Notes under the pieces: model-generated
The model's input: only the letters and a program-made list of their open reading frames with translations
What the model was told of the DNA's origin: nothing
Database searches by the model: none
Source: Hexactinellida sp. DTS-2022
Taxonomy: Eukaryota > Porifera > Hexactinellida
Assembly: GCA_028753945.1 (NCBI GenBank)
Contig: JAPNXP010000018.1
Span: 620,001-684,000 of the forward strand
Reading direction: 5' to 3'
DNA: 64,000 nt
Shown here: in pieces, positions 51,004 to 61,200 of the stretch
How positions within the stretch are numbered: position 1 is the first letter of the stretch
How the letters are laid out: the number at the start of each line of letters is the position of its first letter
Translations under genes and position numbers: made by a program

Positions 51004-54000
51004 ATGGTGGAGCAGAGCCTTGAGCTCGGCATTGGCGTCCAGCTTCCCCTGGTGCCGTCACGAGATATGCTAGTCCCTTCGGAGCACGTGTACAACGCGC
51101 TTCGCACCTGTAACATAACAGCTCTGGAGTCGTGTTCCCCCCGAGAGCTGCTTCCGGTCCTGCCCAGCCTGGTGCGACTAGCCCTTTGTCCGCCGCTCGA
51201 TAAGAGCGATTTCTGGTACCGACAGTCCAAGCGCTTCATCCCGCTCATTAGCTCGCACCCCGCGGCCAACCTAATATCCGCCCTTTCCGCCGTAGACTTC
51301 TCTGCGCTTGAAGCTGACACGGTTAAGTCTGTCGCTCTAATCCAGAAGCTCTCCTCCGTAGACCCGACCCCTGTCCCCCCGCCCCCCTCCCTCCTGGTCG
51401 GGACCGTCAGGGAGTCCATGCTGCTCGACTTCGAGAGGTCGGGGGTCGAGAGGAAAATGCGGTTATTGACAGCTGAGCTGGTGCGACTGCTCTACCAGGC
51501 TGACTCTTATATCGGCGATAAGTACGCGCCCTCAGAGCTCCTAATGATTAACCCCTACCTCCCCCTGATGTCCCAGCTGTTGGTGCAGCTGACTCACCAG
51601 CTGCCGGCCCTGCTGCAGCTCCCGGAGCTCTGCGAAGCGCTCATTAAAGTGGAGTGCGGCGCAGAGCTGGTGTGCTGCGTGGCGGCTAATAACCCCAATG
51701 CGTTTGAGAGCATTCTCTACTCCCTGCTCTCCCGCGACGAGTCCCAAGAGGATCAGCTGCAGTACAACCCTCTCCGCATGAAGGCGCTCTGTCTCCTCTG
51801 CGCCATGAGCCCCGCCTACTTCTCGGCTGTCAGGAGCCGATGCGTCAGACACAAGAGTCACCTCACCGTGGCTCTCATCCTGGCGCTGGAGGAGGCCAGG
51901 CTAGCGACCACCCCCTCCCTAGGGGAGCTCACAGAGGGGAGTGGGGAGATAGAGCTCCCCTCCTTCTCGCTGGAGTCTCTCTCCGCGCCCGCGCCCGCGC
52001 CCGCCTCGGACCCGGTCCTGGACTTCCTCAGCTCGGTGCTGCTGGGTGACAGCGACGAGAGCAGCTGGGTGACTCTGTACCTGAAGCAGGCGCTCCGCAA
52101 GAACGTACCCTCGCGAGTCTTCTCGAGTGTCAATCAGCAAATAATAAACAGACTGATAGGGGCCATTCCCGGGCTGCGGGTGGGGGGCAAGGAGGGGGTC
52201 AGTTTCCGGTCCCCTCCCCCGGAGCCGGCCGACACTGAGAGTCCCCTGCACACCGAGTCTGAGCCCATGCAGACGGAGGGTGCCGCCTCTCGTGTGTGCG
52301 TGCTGTCCCTCTCTCCCTCTCAGCTGACTCTCGGGGCCTCCGTCCTGAGGGTGTTCTGTCTCCTCAGGAGGCTGTGTCCGCTCCCGCCGCACCATCTCGA
52401 GGCTGACGTCATTCTCAGTCTCATCGTAGCCCCCGCTCTCTGCACTTCCCACTGCGGACTCGAGTTCCTCAAGGTGGCGCTGGGCGCGCTGCTGCTGTGC
52501 CCCGTGTTCTACTCCGGAGACAAGGAGGAGCTCGTGCTGGAGTGGTACCGCCGCCTGCTGCTCACCCTCCCAACAGCTGAGTCCCAGCTGAGAGAGCTCC
52601 TCCTCACGATATACTCACTCTCGCACGCCTCGAACAACCAGCCCCTCACAGACCTGCTCTCCGACATAATGTCCATCCCCCACTGGAGCAAGCCCTACCA
52701 GATATCCAAGTCCAAGGACCTCTTCCTGAGAGTGTTCACGGACGATAAGTGCAGTCAGATGATCCTCTCCCTCCCCCCCACACCAAACCTCAACGCCAAC
52801 CACACTGACAAGTTCTCCATTCAGTCCCTCCTGGACTTCCTAAAGAAGAAGACGCTCCCCTCCAGCCTACAGCCCACGCAGTGGATACTCAATCAGGTCA
52901 TGCAGTGCACCCTCCCCCTACACCCAACCATCCTCCTAATCCTCAAGGAGTACACCTCCGTCATTCTCAGAGAGGCTCAGAAATCCACCTCTGCCACTTC
53001 ACACCTGCTATTCCCAGCTGATGACATCATCAGTGTGTACGCCAGTACTTCTCTGCTGCATAACGACAACCTGGCTCCCCAGCTGTTGCTGCTGTTCTAC
53101 CTGCTCACTCTCTGCTCGGACGAGACGCTCCCCCCCTCTTCTCCCGTCCTACAGTACGCGATATCAGCGCTGGGGCATGTCCCCATTAAGATGCTGCTTA
53201 GCAAGGCCATCACGCACTCCACTGAGTGCAGCGAGCTGTACCCGCTGCTCCTCAAGCTCGTGCTCGACTCGCTGCCCCAGCTGTGGCTCCCGCAGAACGT
53301 GCTTAGGGAAGTCAACTGTCTTCAGTCAGGCATGAAGCTGGAGACAAAGTGTATTCCGGCTCATTTCGAGAAGACCATGAGCCAGAAGAACCCGAACCTC
53401 CACATTATATTCGTCCTGCTGAAGCAGCTGCTCTCCCTACACCTAGACAAGCTGAGGGGCTTCATGACTGTCCTGGTTCAGCTCATTCCCGCCCTCCTCT
53501 CCCCCTCCATAGCCCGACAGACGCAGAACACGTTCCTCACTTTGTGGGAGCGCATCGAGAGCGTGGAGCCGCGGCGCCTCTGGCTGGCGACTGCCAACCG
53601 CCTCTCGGAGGGCGAGCGGGAGCTCACTCACGACGACCTGGCCTTCGACCCGCTCCTCGTCCTCAACTGCGACCCCCGCGTGTTCAGGACCCCGCCCATC
53701 TACAGCCTCCTGCTAGACACCCTGGTCGCATACCTGGCGGCCTCTCGGGTCCACCTGTTCCGAATCGAGCGACAGAGAGAGCTCCAGGGGGTAACCCCTC
53801 CTTCCAGTGACGTCATTCCCCCTTACGAACTGACTCAGACCATAATATCCACTCAGGAGAGCGCTACTATTCAGCTACTCATCGACGTGTGTATTCCCAG
53901 CGAGGAAGATAGGAGCACTCAGAGCCCGTTCGGAATGCAGTTGACAAACCTGACAGAGATCCAGTGTCTCTCCTGCTGTCTCATCAGTCAGATGCTCATA

Positions 54001-54513
54001 GCAGACCCGAACCTAGCGCGCATAATACACTCCCAGGGGTACCCGAGTCAGATGATAGAGATGCTGGTGCAGGGCGTACCTCCGATGCACATCTGTATCG
54101 ACTTCATCCCTAGTCTTCTCGAGGAGACGGAGAATACCAGTAGCATTGTTTTCTGCGTGCAGCTGACAGCCTCTCTGTGTGAGCAGTATCCGCTGCCGAA
54201 AGCGATAGGCGTATGCCAGAAGGTGTTGGAATTCCTGAATCGGAAAGTGAGACAGCTTAACAACGCAGGAAGGTCAGAGCTATTTCGTCCTATGCTGACC
54301 TCGCTGATTCACTTTGCGAAGACGTTTCCTACGCTGAGTGAGGAAATAACGCTTCTCCTTCTCCTCATTCTCAAACTGGAGCAAGCGACAGTTCCCACTT
54401 GTGTTGAGAGCAGAGACGCTAGCCTAGAGGGCCTGGAGGGGGCCGCCTCCTTGTCTCAGGCAGTGGCCGACACATTTGATGTGCTACTGGACCAGGTAGT
54501 GCTCAAGCTGTGA
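51004..54513 (+). CDS. INTS2: Integrator complex subunit 2
   Basis: Intronless, 1169 aa, the usual size. Alpha-helical repeat protein alignable to human INTS2 in several places: ELLPVLPSLVRLALC near the start, VDFSALEAD, the central IPIKML-like stretch, PRRLWLATANRL, LVLNCDPRVFRTPPI, SATIQLLIDVCIPSEEDR, IQCLSCCLISQMLIADPNLARIIHSQGYP and MHICIDFIPSLLEE. It belongs to the Integrator core, which cleaves nascent snRNA and attenuates promoter-proximal transcripts in the nucleus. An insert rich in Pro and Glu lies around residues 400-430. The start ATG follows a short AT-rich spacer after the beta-helix gene. Confidence 0.93.
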   Translation: MVEQSLELGIGVQLPLVPSRDMLVPSEHVYNALRTCNITALESCSPRELLPVLPSLVRLALCPPLDKSDFWYRQSKRFIPLISSHPAANLISALSAVDFSALEADTVKSVALIQKLSSVDPTPVPPPPSLLVGTVRESMLLDFERSGVERKMRLLTAELVRLLYQADSYIGDKYAPSELLMINPYLPLMSQLLVQLTHQLPALLQLPELCEALIKVECGAELVCCVAANNPNAFESILYSLLSRDESQEDQLQYNPLRMKALCLLCAMSPAYFSAVRSRCVRHKSHLTVALILALEEARLATTPSLGELTEGSGEIELPSFSLESLSAPAPAPASDPVLDFLSSVLLGDSDESSWVTLYLKQALRKNVPSRVFSSVNQQIINRLIGAIPGLRVGGKEGVSFRSPPPEPADTESPLHTESEPMQTEGAASRVCVLSLSPSQLTLGASVLRVFCLLRRLCPLPPHHLEADVILSLIVAPALCTSHCGLEFLKVALGALLLCPVFYSGDKEELVLEWYRRLLLTLPTAESQLRELLLTIYSLSHASNNQPLTDLLSDIMSIPHWSKPYQISKSKDLFLRVFTDDKCSQMILSLPPTPNLNANHTDKFSIQSLLDFLKKKTLPSSLQPTQWILNQVMQCTLPLHPTILLILKEYTSVILREAQKSTSATSHLLFPADDIISVYASTSLLHNDNLAPQLLLLFYLLTLCSDETLPPSSPVLQYAISALGHVPIKMLLSKAITHSTECSELYPLLLKLVLDSLPQLWLPQNVLREVNCLQSGMKLETKCIPAHFEKTMSQKNPNLHIIFVLLKQLLSLHLDKLRGFMTVLVQLIPALLSPSIARQTQNTFLTLWERIESVEPRRLWLATANRLSEGERELTHDDLAFDPLLVLNCDPRVFRTPPIYSLLLDTLVAYLAASRVHLFRIERQRELQGVTPPSSDVIPPYELTQTIISTQESATIQLLIDVCIPSEEDRSTQSPFGMQLTNLTEIQCLSCCLISQMLIADPNLARIIHSQGYPSQMIEMLVQGVPPMHICIDFIPSLLEETENTSSIVFCVQLTASLCEQYPLPKAIGVCQKVLEFLNRKVRQLNNAGRSELFRPMLTSLIHFAKTFPTLSEEITLLLLLILKLEQATVPTCVESRDASLEGLEGAASLSQAVADTFDVLLDQVVLKL

Positions 54514-54837
54514 GCACACTCTAGTCTTCTCATTTATATTGCAACTTTATTGAGTAGACATCTACGCCACTTTAATGGTAGATAAGTTGATTGCTTATAC
54601 ATAATTACATTGGTATACTAACGCCAAACCAGTTTATATAAAGATTCTTCCCTCAAAAGGAATTATCTTTCACACAAAGGTCTCCATTTTTTGTTGGTTT
54701 TCCTTATCTCGGTGTTAGAAGCCTTCTTACATTGAAAGTATGAACATCTGGTCTCAGCCTACGCAGCCGTTCAATACTCTTCATTTTATTAACTATAAAT
54801 ACGCACTCTTCAGTATACCCAGTATGTACTGATTGCA
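54514..54837. other. Intergenic region, nothing recognised
   Basis: AT-rich spacer between INTS2 and the V-ATPase G gene, same strand. No repeat or coding signal seen. Confidence 0.4.
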
Positions 54838-55236
54838 ATGTCTAATCACAACAACAACCACAGTTCCAGAAAGGAACGCAAGGGGGGCATTCAGGAGCTC
54901 CTGGCGGCCGAGCAGAGAGCCGCTTCTAAGATTCACGAGGCTAAAAATAGGAAAGTTAGAAAGATGAAAGACGCGCGAGACGAAGCTCAGAAAGAAATCG
55001 ATCTCTTCAGGAAGCAACTGCAGAGTGAGTTCGAGCAGAAATGGAAGAAGGACAAAACAGGCGATGAGTTCGTTCTCCAGATACAACGCAAGGTAACCGA
55101 TGAACTGCGAATGATCGATTATAAAGTCCAGCTGAACAAGCAACAAGTTATCGACAAGGTACTCGTTCAGGTTTATGAGATTACACCTGAGCTGCATGAG
55201 AATCTGCAAGTTTCTATTCCTACGGAGACTCTCTGA
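54838..55236 (+). CDS. ATP6V1G: V-type proton ATPase subunit G
   Basis: Intronless, 132 aa. After an Asn/His-rich leader comes the family start GIQELLAAEQRAASKIHEAKNRK, then a long charged helix (ARDEAQKEIDLFRKQLQSEF) that pairs with subunit E to form the peripheral stalk of V1. The tail VLVQVYEITPELHENL fits the usual C-terminus. Length is slightly above the 115-120 residues usual in animals, because of the leader. Confidence 0.95.
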   Translation: MSNHNNNHSSRKERKGGIQELLAAEQRAASKIHEAKNRKVRKMKDARDEAQKEIDLFRKQLQSEFEQKWKKDKTGDEFVLQIQRKVTDELRMIDYKVQLNKQQVIDKVLVQVYEITPELHENLQVSIPTETL

Positions 55237-55592
55237 TCTCCCCTTTAGCTCTGTTTACAAATCTATGATTACTCTCCTCTCTCTCTCTCTCTCTCTCTAG
55301 TGACAATACACGTTATACATAACTCGAGTTGATACCTACTTATATTCAATGTTATTTGTATAATTATCATAAAGGTTTGTTAGTCCGGTTACGAAAAACA
55401 ATACTAAACAACTATATAATAGTTTTATTACAATGTGTAGCAAACAACCAGTACTTAGTATCCTAAATTTAACCAATTCAGGAACAAAATTCCTAATAAT
55501 AATAATTACAAGTTCACACTACGTAACGTAGTCTGTGCAAAATCCTAAGTAATTGAAATGTTTCTAAATAATTCATTCGTTACGAGATCGGA
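55237..55592. other. Convergent 3' region
   Basis: Lies between the ends of the V-ATPase G gene and DCAF12. It contains a CT dinucleotide run at 55272-55299 and AT-rich sequence, probably both 3' UTRs. Confidence 0.4.
55272..55299. repeat. Simple repeat, (CT)n
   Basis: About 28 bp of nearly pure CT within the 3' flank of the V-ATPase G gene. Confidence 0.8.
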
Positions 55593-56798
55593 TCATCGCC
55601 AGATGGATGAATAGTTCCCACAGAGTCCCAGCTGTAGCGGCCCGCCTGCCACGTACAGTTTCCTGTGGTCAGGACTGTAGGAGTGCGAGTATATTGCATT
55701 GGGGAGTTTTGGTAGTGAGTTGAAGTAAGTGTAGTAGTTGTTGTCGCGGCGTATCCACCCCTCGCTTGTCCTGAGTGCTAGTGGCTCTGCATCTTCGTTC
55801 GTGTGATACTTCCAAGCTTTCAGGTCGAAGAAGTACACATTCCCGCGTCCCGTGCCTAGCGACAGAATGTGCTCGTTGTATGCGATCGAGCGGACGCCCC
55901 AGGACTTGTCGATCGAGACCACTTCTCTGCCTGTGTCGGTGCCCCACTCGCGCGGGTCGAAGAGCGTGACGGCCTGTCTGCTGCCGATGCCGAACACGTT
56001 GTACTCCGGGTTATGCTTCATGCAAACGTTCTCTGCGTTAAAGGACAGATCGTATTTGTGTATAGGCTTGAGAGTGTTGACGTCCCATAGATTGAGAGCC
56101 GCTCTGCTATAGCCAGTCTGTAGGGACGCTAGCGTGTTCAAATGGTCGCTGTAGACCAGCGATCTTATCTTGTCCTTCGACCCGTCGGGCTGGTTCTCAA
56201 GGGAAGCTATGGGTTGTATCGTCGGGCACTGTTCGCTGCAGACTTTGTTGTAGTTACCGTAGCACTCAGAAGCGTCCCACAGTTGCATGTGACCGTCGTT
56301 AGCGCCCGTGACGAGAATGGAGTTCTTGAGCCAGCTGAGGGAGAATATCCATTCTTTGTGTCCCACTCCTACCCCCAGGGGGCTCAGGTCTGGGAGCGAG
56401 TAGAAAGCCACATCTTCGGGCAGCCCCCCGGACACGGCTAGACAGGTATTCTGCTGATTGATCCCAATCGCGTGTATGCCTCTCGACACCAGCTCACCAC
56501 TGTTGCACATGTTTGATGAGTAGTTCCCTTCATTTCGCCTTTCGTTGGGAAATAGTGTAGGGATCTGATAGGAGATATTGCTCTCAGAGTCAACAAGCCA
56601 AAGTTTGTTACATTTAGTTCCACAGAGAATATTTCTGTTGTCCAACCATTGTGAGCAGAATACCTTGTTACTCTCGCCAATGTCATTGCAGTGCTCCTTC
56701 AGTGTATGCACGTTTTTCTTGGCTGCCAGCTCTTGTACAGATTTAGAAATTAAAGTTGAATTCTGATAACTCCTACCCATTAACCATACGTTCGCCAT
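55593..56798 (-). CDS. DCAF12: DCAF12-like WD-repeat substrate receptor
   Basis: Intronless, 401 aa. WD propeller with DCAF12 hallmarks: VFCSQWLDNRNILCGTKCNKL, GIHAIGINQQNTCLAVSGG, GHKEWIFSLSWLKNSILVTG, RSIAYNEHILSLGTGRGNVYFFDL and the terminal LYVAGGPLQLGLCGNYSSIW. Vertebrate DCAF12 recruits substrates with C-terminal Glu-Glu degrons to CUL4-DDB1. The protein is some 50 residues shorter than the human one because the basic N-terminal region is missing. It is transcribed divergently from the GH43-like gene. Confidence 0.93.
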   Translation of the reverse strand: MANVWLMGRSYQNSTLISKSVQELAAKKNVHTLKEHCNDIGESNKVFCSQWLDNRNILCGTKCNKLWLVDSESNISYQIPTLFPNERRNEGNYSSNMCNSGELVSRGIHAIGINQQNTCLAVSGGLPEDVAFYSLPDLSPLGVGVGHKEWIFSLSWLKNSILVTGANDGHMQLWDASECYGNYNKVCSEQCPTIQPIASLENQPDGSKDKIRSLVYSDHLNTLASLQTGYSRAALNLWDVNTLKPIHKYDLSFNAENVCMKHNPEYNVFGIGSRQAVTLFDPREWGTDTGREVVSIDKSWGVRSIAYNEHILSLGTGRGNVYFFDLKAWKYHTNEDAEPLALRTSEGWIRRDNNYYTYFNSLPKLPNAIYSHSYSPDHRKLYVAGGPLQLGLCGNYSSIWR

Positions 56799-57125
56799 CG
56801 GATTGTTTATGTTTGAAATTATGACTACTTAATTATATAGCAATTGTGCCACATTGCATGCCACTTTCAAACACTTACTCGTCCATTCACATTGACCACC
56901 TGATTAATAATGCCTTGCTCTCATCAGCCACTCTTGAATAGAGTGTATTTCCATTAATTCGAGACTGTCGTTTCGCGTATTTGTTTGCAAAACTTAGCAA
57001 TGTTTCAATTGGTCAATCGAAAAACTGCACAATCAAATGCGAAACTCCATATTTCCCTAATGTTATTCTAATATAACAATTTAAAATACCCATTCAATTC
57101 CCTTCGCATTTGTTCTCAGATCGAT
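56799..57125. promoter_or_regulatory. Short divergent promoter region
   Basis: The 327 bp between the ATGs of DCAF12 (minus) and the GH43-like gene (plus) must contain both start regions. It is AT-rich; no specific element could be recognised. Confidence 0.45.
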
Positions 57126-58157
57126 ATGTTATCATTCCTCCTCACTTTCCTTTCTCTCTCTTCCTTGACCCGTCTCTCTATCACGCTCTCCTACCAGAAC
57201 CCGGTGTACCTGCCCCAGTTCAGCTCCCCCCTGGTTCCCTCTGTCCTGTACGACCGCGAGTATCGCGAGTACCTCCTCGCCCTCTCCATCCCCGGCGCGG
57301 GCGAGTACGCTGTCCGACTGCTGCACTCGTTCTCCGCCACAGACTGGATACAAGATGGCTGGGCCATCCCCAGACTGCCCAAATCCTGGAAATTGGAACC
57401 AGATTCGTTGAGGGTAGCTCGCCTGCTGAGGACTAGTTACCATGGTGATAGGATTATGCTGTTGGTATTCTCTGGGACGCATGGGGACAGGAGCTGTATC
57501 GGATACGGGTTTACGAGAGAGAGAGACTACACTGCTTTCTTCATTAACGAGATTCCTATCTTCTGCTCTGAGACGCGCTCTAAGCTGTTCCCTGCTCTCT
57601 TCCAGGAGAACTTGAATAGCAAGGTCCATCTGATTTGGAGCGAGCAGACCCCTGAGCGGGACACGCGTGTCTACAGCTGTTCCCTCATCCTCACCCGCGG
57701 CAGACTGGTTATAGACCCGAACTCTAAGAGCTTGTTGCTGTCCGCAGACAGAGACTGGGAGTCAGCTGTTATTTCAGCTCCTCAGCTGTTCCGCTCTGTC
57801 GGGGAGTACTACTACCTATTCTACTCCGGGGGCGGCGCGTTACAAGCCGCATTAGGGGTAGCCAGGGCCAGGTCAGTCTCAGGCCCTTTTCTTAAGTTCG
57901 AACGGAACCCGATTCTGCTGTCGGATCCGAACGCGAGCTCCACGGCGTGGCGCGCTCCCTCCTACCCGAGTGTGGTATACGTGGGCAGCGGGGTCTACAC
58001 AGTGTTCTACCAAGCCATCAGCGTTATGCCGAACAGATCTGCTCTCATGCTAGATCAGCTTATATACACGTCTGAGCACTGGTTCCAGCTGTCTCGGGTC
58101 TGTGGGGCCGCCTCTGCCGACTGGTACCCTTCTACTTGCTACCACCAAATACCCTGA
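57126..58157 (+). CDS. Secreted GH43-like five-bladed propeller protein, probably non-catalytic
   Basis: Intronless, 343 aa. A signal peptide (MLSFLLTFLSLSSLTRLSI) comes before repeated beta-propeller blades of the glycoside hydrolase 43/62/68/117 type: NPVYLPQF at the start, PSVLYDREYREYLLAL, LFRSVGEYYYLFYSGG, GVARARSVSGPFLKFERNPIL and PSVVYVGSGVYTVFY. GH43 enzymes cut arabinan, xylan or galactan. The conserved catalytic Asp before PS (family: DPSV) is Val here (LVPSV), and the Glu of the E-A/G-P motif is Ser (SAPQLF), so hydrolase activity is doubtful. GH43 genes are mostly bacterial and fungal; acquisition by gene transfer is possible but untested. Confidence 0.65.
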   Translation: MLSFLLTFLSLSSLTRLSITLSYQNPVYLPQFSSPLVPSVLYDREYREYLLALSIPGAGEYAVRLLHSFSATDWIQDGWAIPRLPKSWKLEPDSLRVARLLRTSYHGDRIMLLVFSGTHGDRSCIGYGFTRERDYTAFFINEIPIFCSETRSKLFPALFQENLNSKVHLIWSEQTPERDTRVYSCSLILTRGRLVIDPNSKSLLLSADRDWESAVISAPQLFRSVGEYYYLFYSGGGALQAALGVARARSVSGPFLKFERNPILLSDPNASSTAWRAPSYPSVVYVGSGVYTVFYQAISVMPNRSALMLDQLIYTSEHWFQLSRVCGAASADWYPSTCYHQIP

Positions 58158-58270
58158 TAGGGGATTAGGATATATTCTAGTTTTTAATTCTTTTATTGTA
58201 TGCGTATGTATATTTTTAGTGAGTTTAATAAATTTAAATGTATTTATTTTTATTAGCAACTGATCTATTT

Positions 58271-61200
58271 ATGCAACAATCTGGTAATGCAGATATTAAC
58301 TCCTCTCATAATATAAACGAGCAGGTTAGTCAAGTTTATCCTAAATTATGATATTCATAATATTATTGTTGTTGTTTGTCACAGGTACCCAGCGAGCTGA
58401 GATATGAAGATGCAAACTCCAAACACGTGCTTGTTCTCAATATCGGGGGTACGATAGCCTGTCACAAGACAGAGGAAGGTAACTACCAATACAATTAACA
58501 TGTGTAACGTAGCAACTGACTTAAATGTTTCGTAATATACATACTACATTTTATAACATTCTAGAATAATCTTAGATTAGCACAGTGATTCCAAACTTTT
58601 TTCAACCGTATTGCAAATAAGCGACATTCTGTCTATCCCCTCCAATTGACTGTAATACAAATTGTGAGATCTTGTAGACCCCAGTTTGGGAACCACTGGT
58701 AACGGAGATACTAAGTTTAAATATTTTCCCACACTACAATAGTATAACACAGTAGATTAGTGTTGTATGGAGCACCTGAAGAAGCAGCACCTGCTTATAG
58801 ACGGGGGTCTGGCCACACAGCTGGAGGCCCTCGGGAGCAGTTTGGATAAGGACCCTCTCTGGAGTGCGCGCGTCCTGGCACAGGACCCAGAGCGCGTCAG
58901 AGCGGCGCACAGGAACTTCCTAGCGGCCGGAGCCCAGCTGTTGATAACGGCCTCCTACCAGGCTAGTGTCCCCGGGCTCTGCGAGCACCTCGGCTGCTCG
59001 CCCGCCCGGGCACAGCTGATCATGCGGGAGTCCGTCTGTATAGCTAGGTCAGCTGTTGAGGAGGTGACAGGTGTGAAGAAGCTACGTCACCAACTGCCCC
59101 TGGTGGCTGCCTCCATCGGGCCGTACGCTACCTATCTGCACGACGCGTCTGAGTACTCAGGGGCGTATCTGGACAGCGTGTCGACCTGTGTCCTGTCGGA
59201 CTGGTACAGGGGACAGCTGGCAGTCATGGCAGACACAGAGGCAGATCTGATCGCTTTCGAGACAATCCCTGGTCTCAAAGAGGCGGAAATAATCGATAAA
59301 GTGCTTCGGGAATTCCCTTCCGTGACAGCCTACATCAGTTTCACGTGTCGGGACGGAGCGAGGCTATCTCACGGCGAGACCTTCCGAGAAGCGTTCCTTT
59401 CTCTCAAAGACTCTCCTCAGCTAATCGGCATAGGCATCAACTGCTCCGCTCCTGAGCTGGTCACTCCGCTGCTACGCTCCATACAGACGGTGCCGCACGA
59501 TAAGCTCCTACTGGCCTACCCCAACAGTGGGGAGGCGTGGGAGGGGGCCTGGACAGGGGCTAAAGGGGCTAAGCCCCTGAGGGAATATCTGGGGGAGTGG
59601 TCCAGCCTGGGAGCCAGGTGGATGGGGGGCTGCTGCAGAGTGTTCCCTAAGGACATCAGAGAAATGGCGTCTGTAATGAGTGCGCTTAATGCTGAGGTGT
59701 AACCTATACTTGTCCTACTGTAAATAACAATAATAATAAATATATTGACGATACATTTATAAATGCGAAATTCGAAATCAGCATATCAATCTACATATTA
59801 GACTCGTTCTGCTGAATTTCATGAAATTAGGAATTTAGTATTATCAACTTGCAAATACTGTTGTTATTTGTTGTTATCAAAATCATTATTTATAATCGCT
59901 ATTTATACTAGGCTACGCTCCTTCGCCTCCGAATCGGTTCCTCACAGATCTCCTGAAGCTCTCTAACTTTCATGACGACTCCGTGAGCCTGGCAGCCATA
60001 CAGACTCAGCCTAGATACACCAAGCACGGGTTTACTCCTATTGCCCTACCGTAAGCAATACCATTATGTATACAGTATACTCTCTTAATAGGAACACAGC
60101 AAGGAATTAAAGTTGGATTAGACCAGGATTAGGAGCGTATTTACAAATGGCTGTATAATACACTGGAACACAGATAAGGCGAAATACCTGTTGAGGAGTA
60201 CAAGGTTTAATTCCCCTACCTATACAAATACATGCAAATAACGAATTTCCTGATAATGCGACCAAATTTCAATGGTTCATATTAACGAGAGAGTCCACTA
60301 TCATTCTCACACTTCCATAGCTAAGCTCCAATATCCCTGTAGGAGATCAGCTGACGAGAAGCTCCGTATATTCTACACGATGCACGAGCTGCTGCCTCTC
60401 CTCGACTCGTCGGATATGAACCAAACCGACTGGGTTAGGATAGCCGAGGCCCTCAAGCGTTTCTACACAGATTTCGATGGGTTTGTGGTTCTTCACGGCA
60501 CGGACACGATGTGCTATACCAGCTCTGCTCTCTCTTACATGCTGGAGAATCTCGGAAAGACTGTTATTATAACCGGAGCGCAGGTCTGTACACATAAATA
60601 GACTAACTATATTTAGATGTTGTTATGTAAACGTTTTAATTAGATTCCACTAATTGAACCTGATAGTGACGCACTGAGCAACCTATACGGAGCTCTATAC
60701 ATCGCTGGCAATTTTATAATACCTGAGGTTAGTTATATTCTAATTAAACCAAGTTAATACTCTGATTATCAAAGTGTGTTGCTAATTATCAATTTAAAAT
60801 CACTACTCACCACTATTTACTATACATCACTGTATGTAATATCTGTATATTGAAAGTATACATATTTAGTGGCTGCACTCATATTGGTATAAATACCACA
60901 CACTAGTAGGATTCGAACTTAATTAATCCGTTTTTACATTTCCTCTGAATGGCCGAAGCAGTTAAACTAATTCCAGACTTTGTTGCTCTTGAGAATGAGA
61001 TTGTACAAACAATCGATAGCTTGATTGATCTGCTAAACCTCCGAAAGAAGGAATTGCTAATGAAGCTCGAAACTATCAAAGATCAGTACTGCACTCAGTC
61101 TGTTCAGTTCGCTAACAGCATTGTAGAGCTACAAGCGTACCAGGAAAAACTTAGGCGAAACTCTGAGAAGAGTAACGCTATAATGAAGATACAAGATTCT

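Noticed and set aside
60900..60930. GGATTCGAAC resembling the T-arm of a minus-strand tRNA
   Set aside because: I could not find matching acceptor, D and anticodon arms around it; the region is the promoter of the NHL gene.
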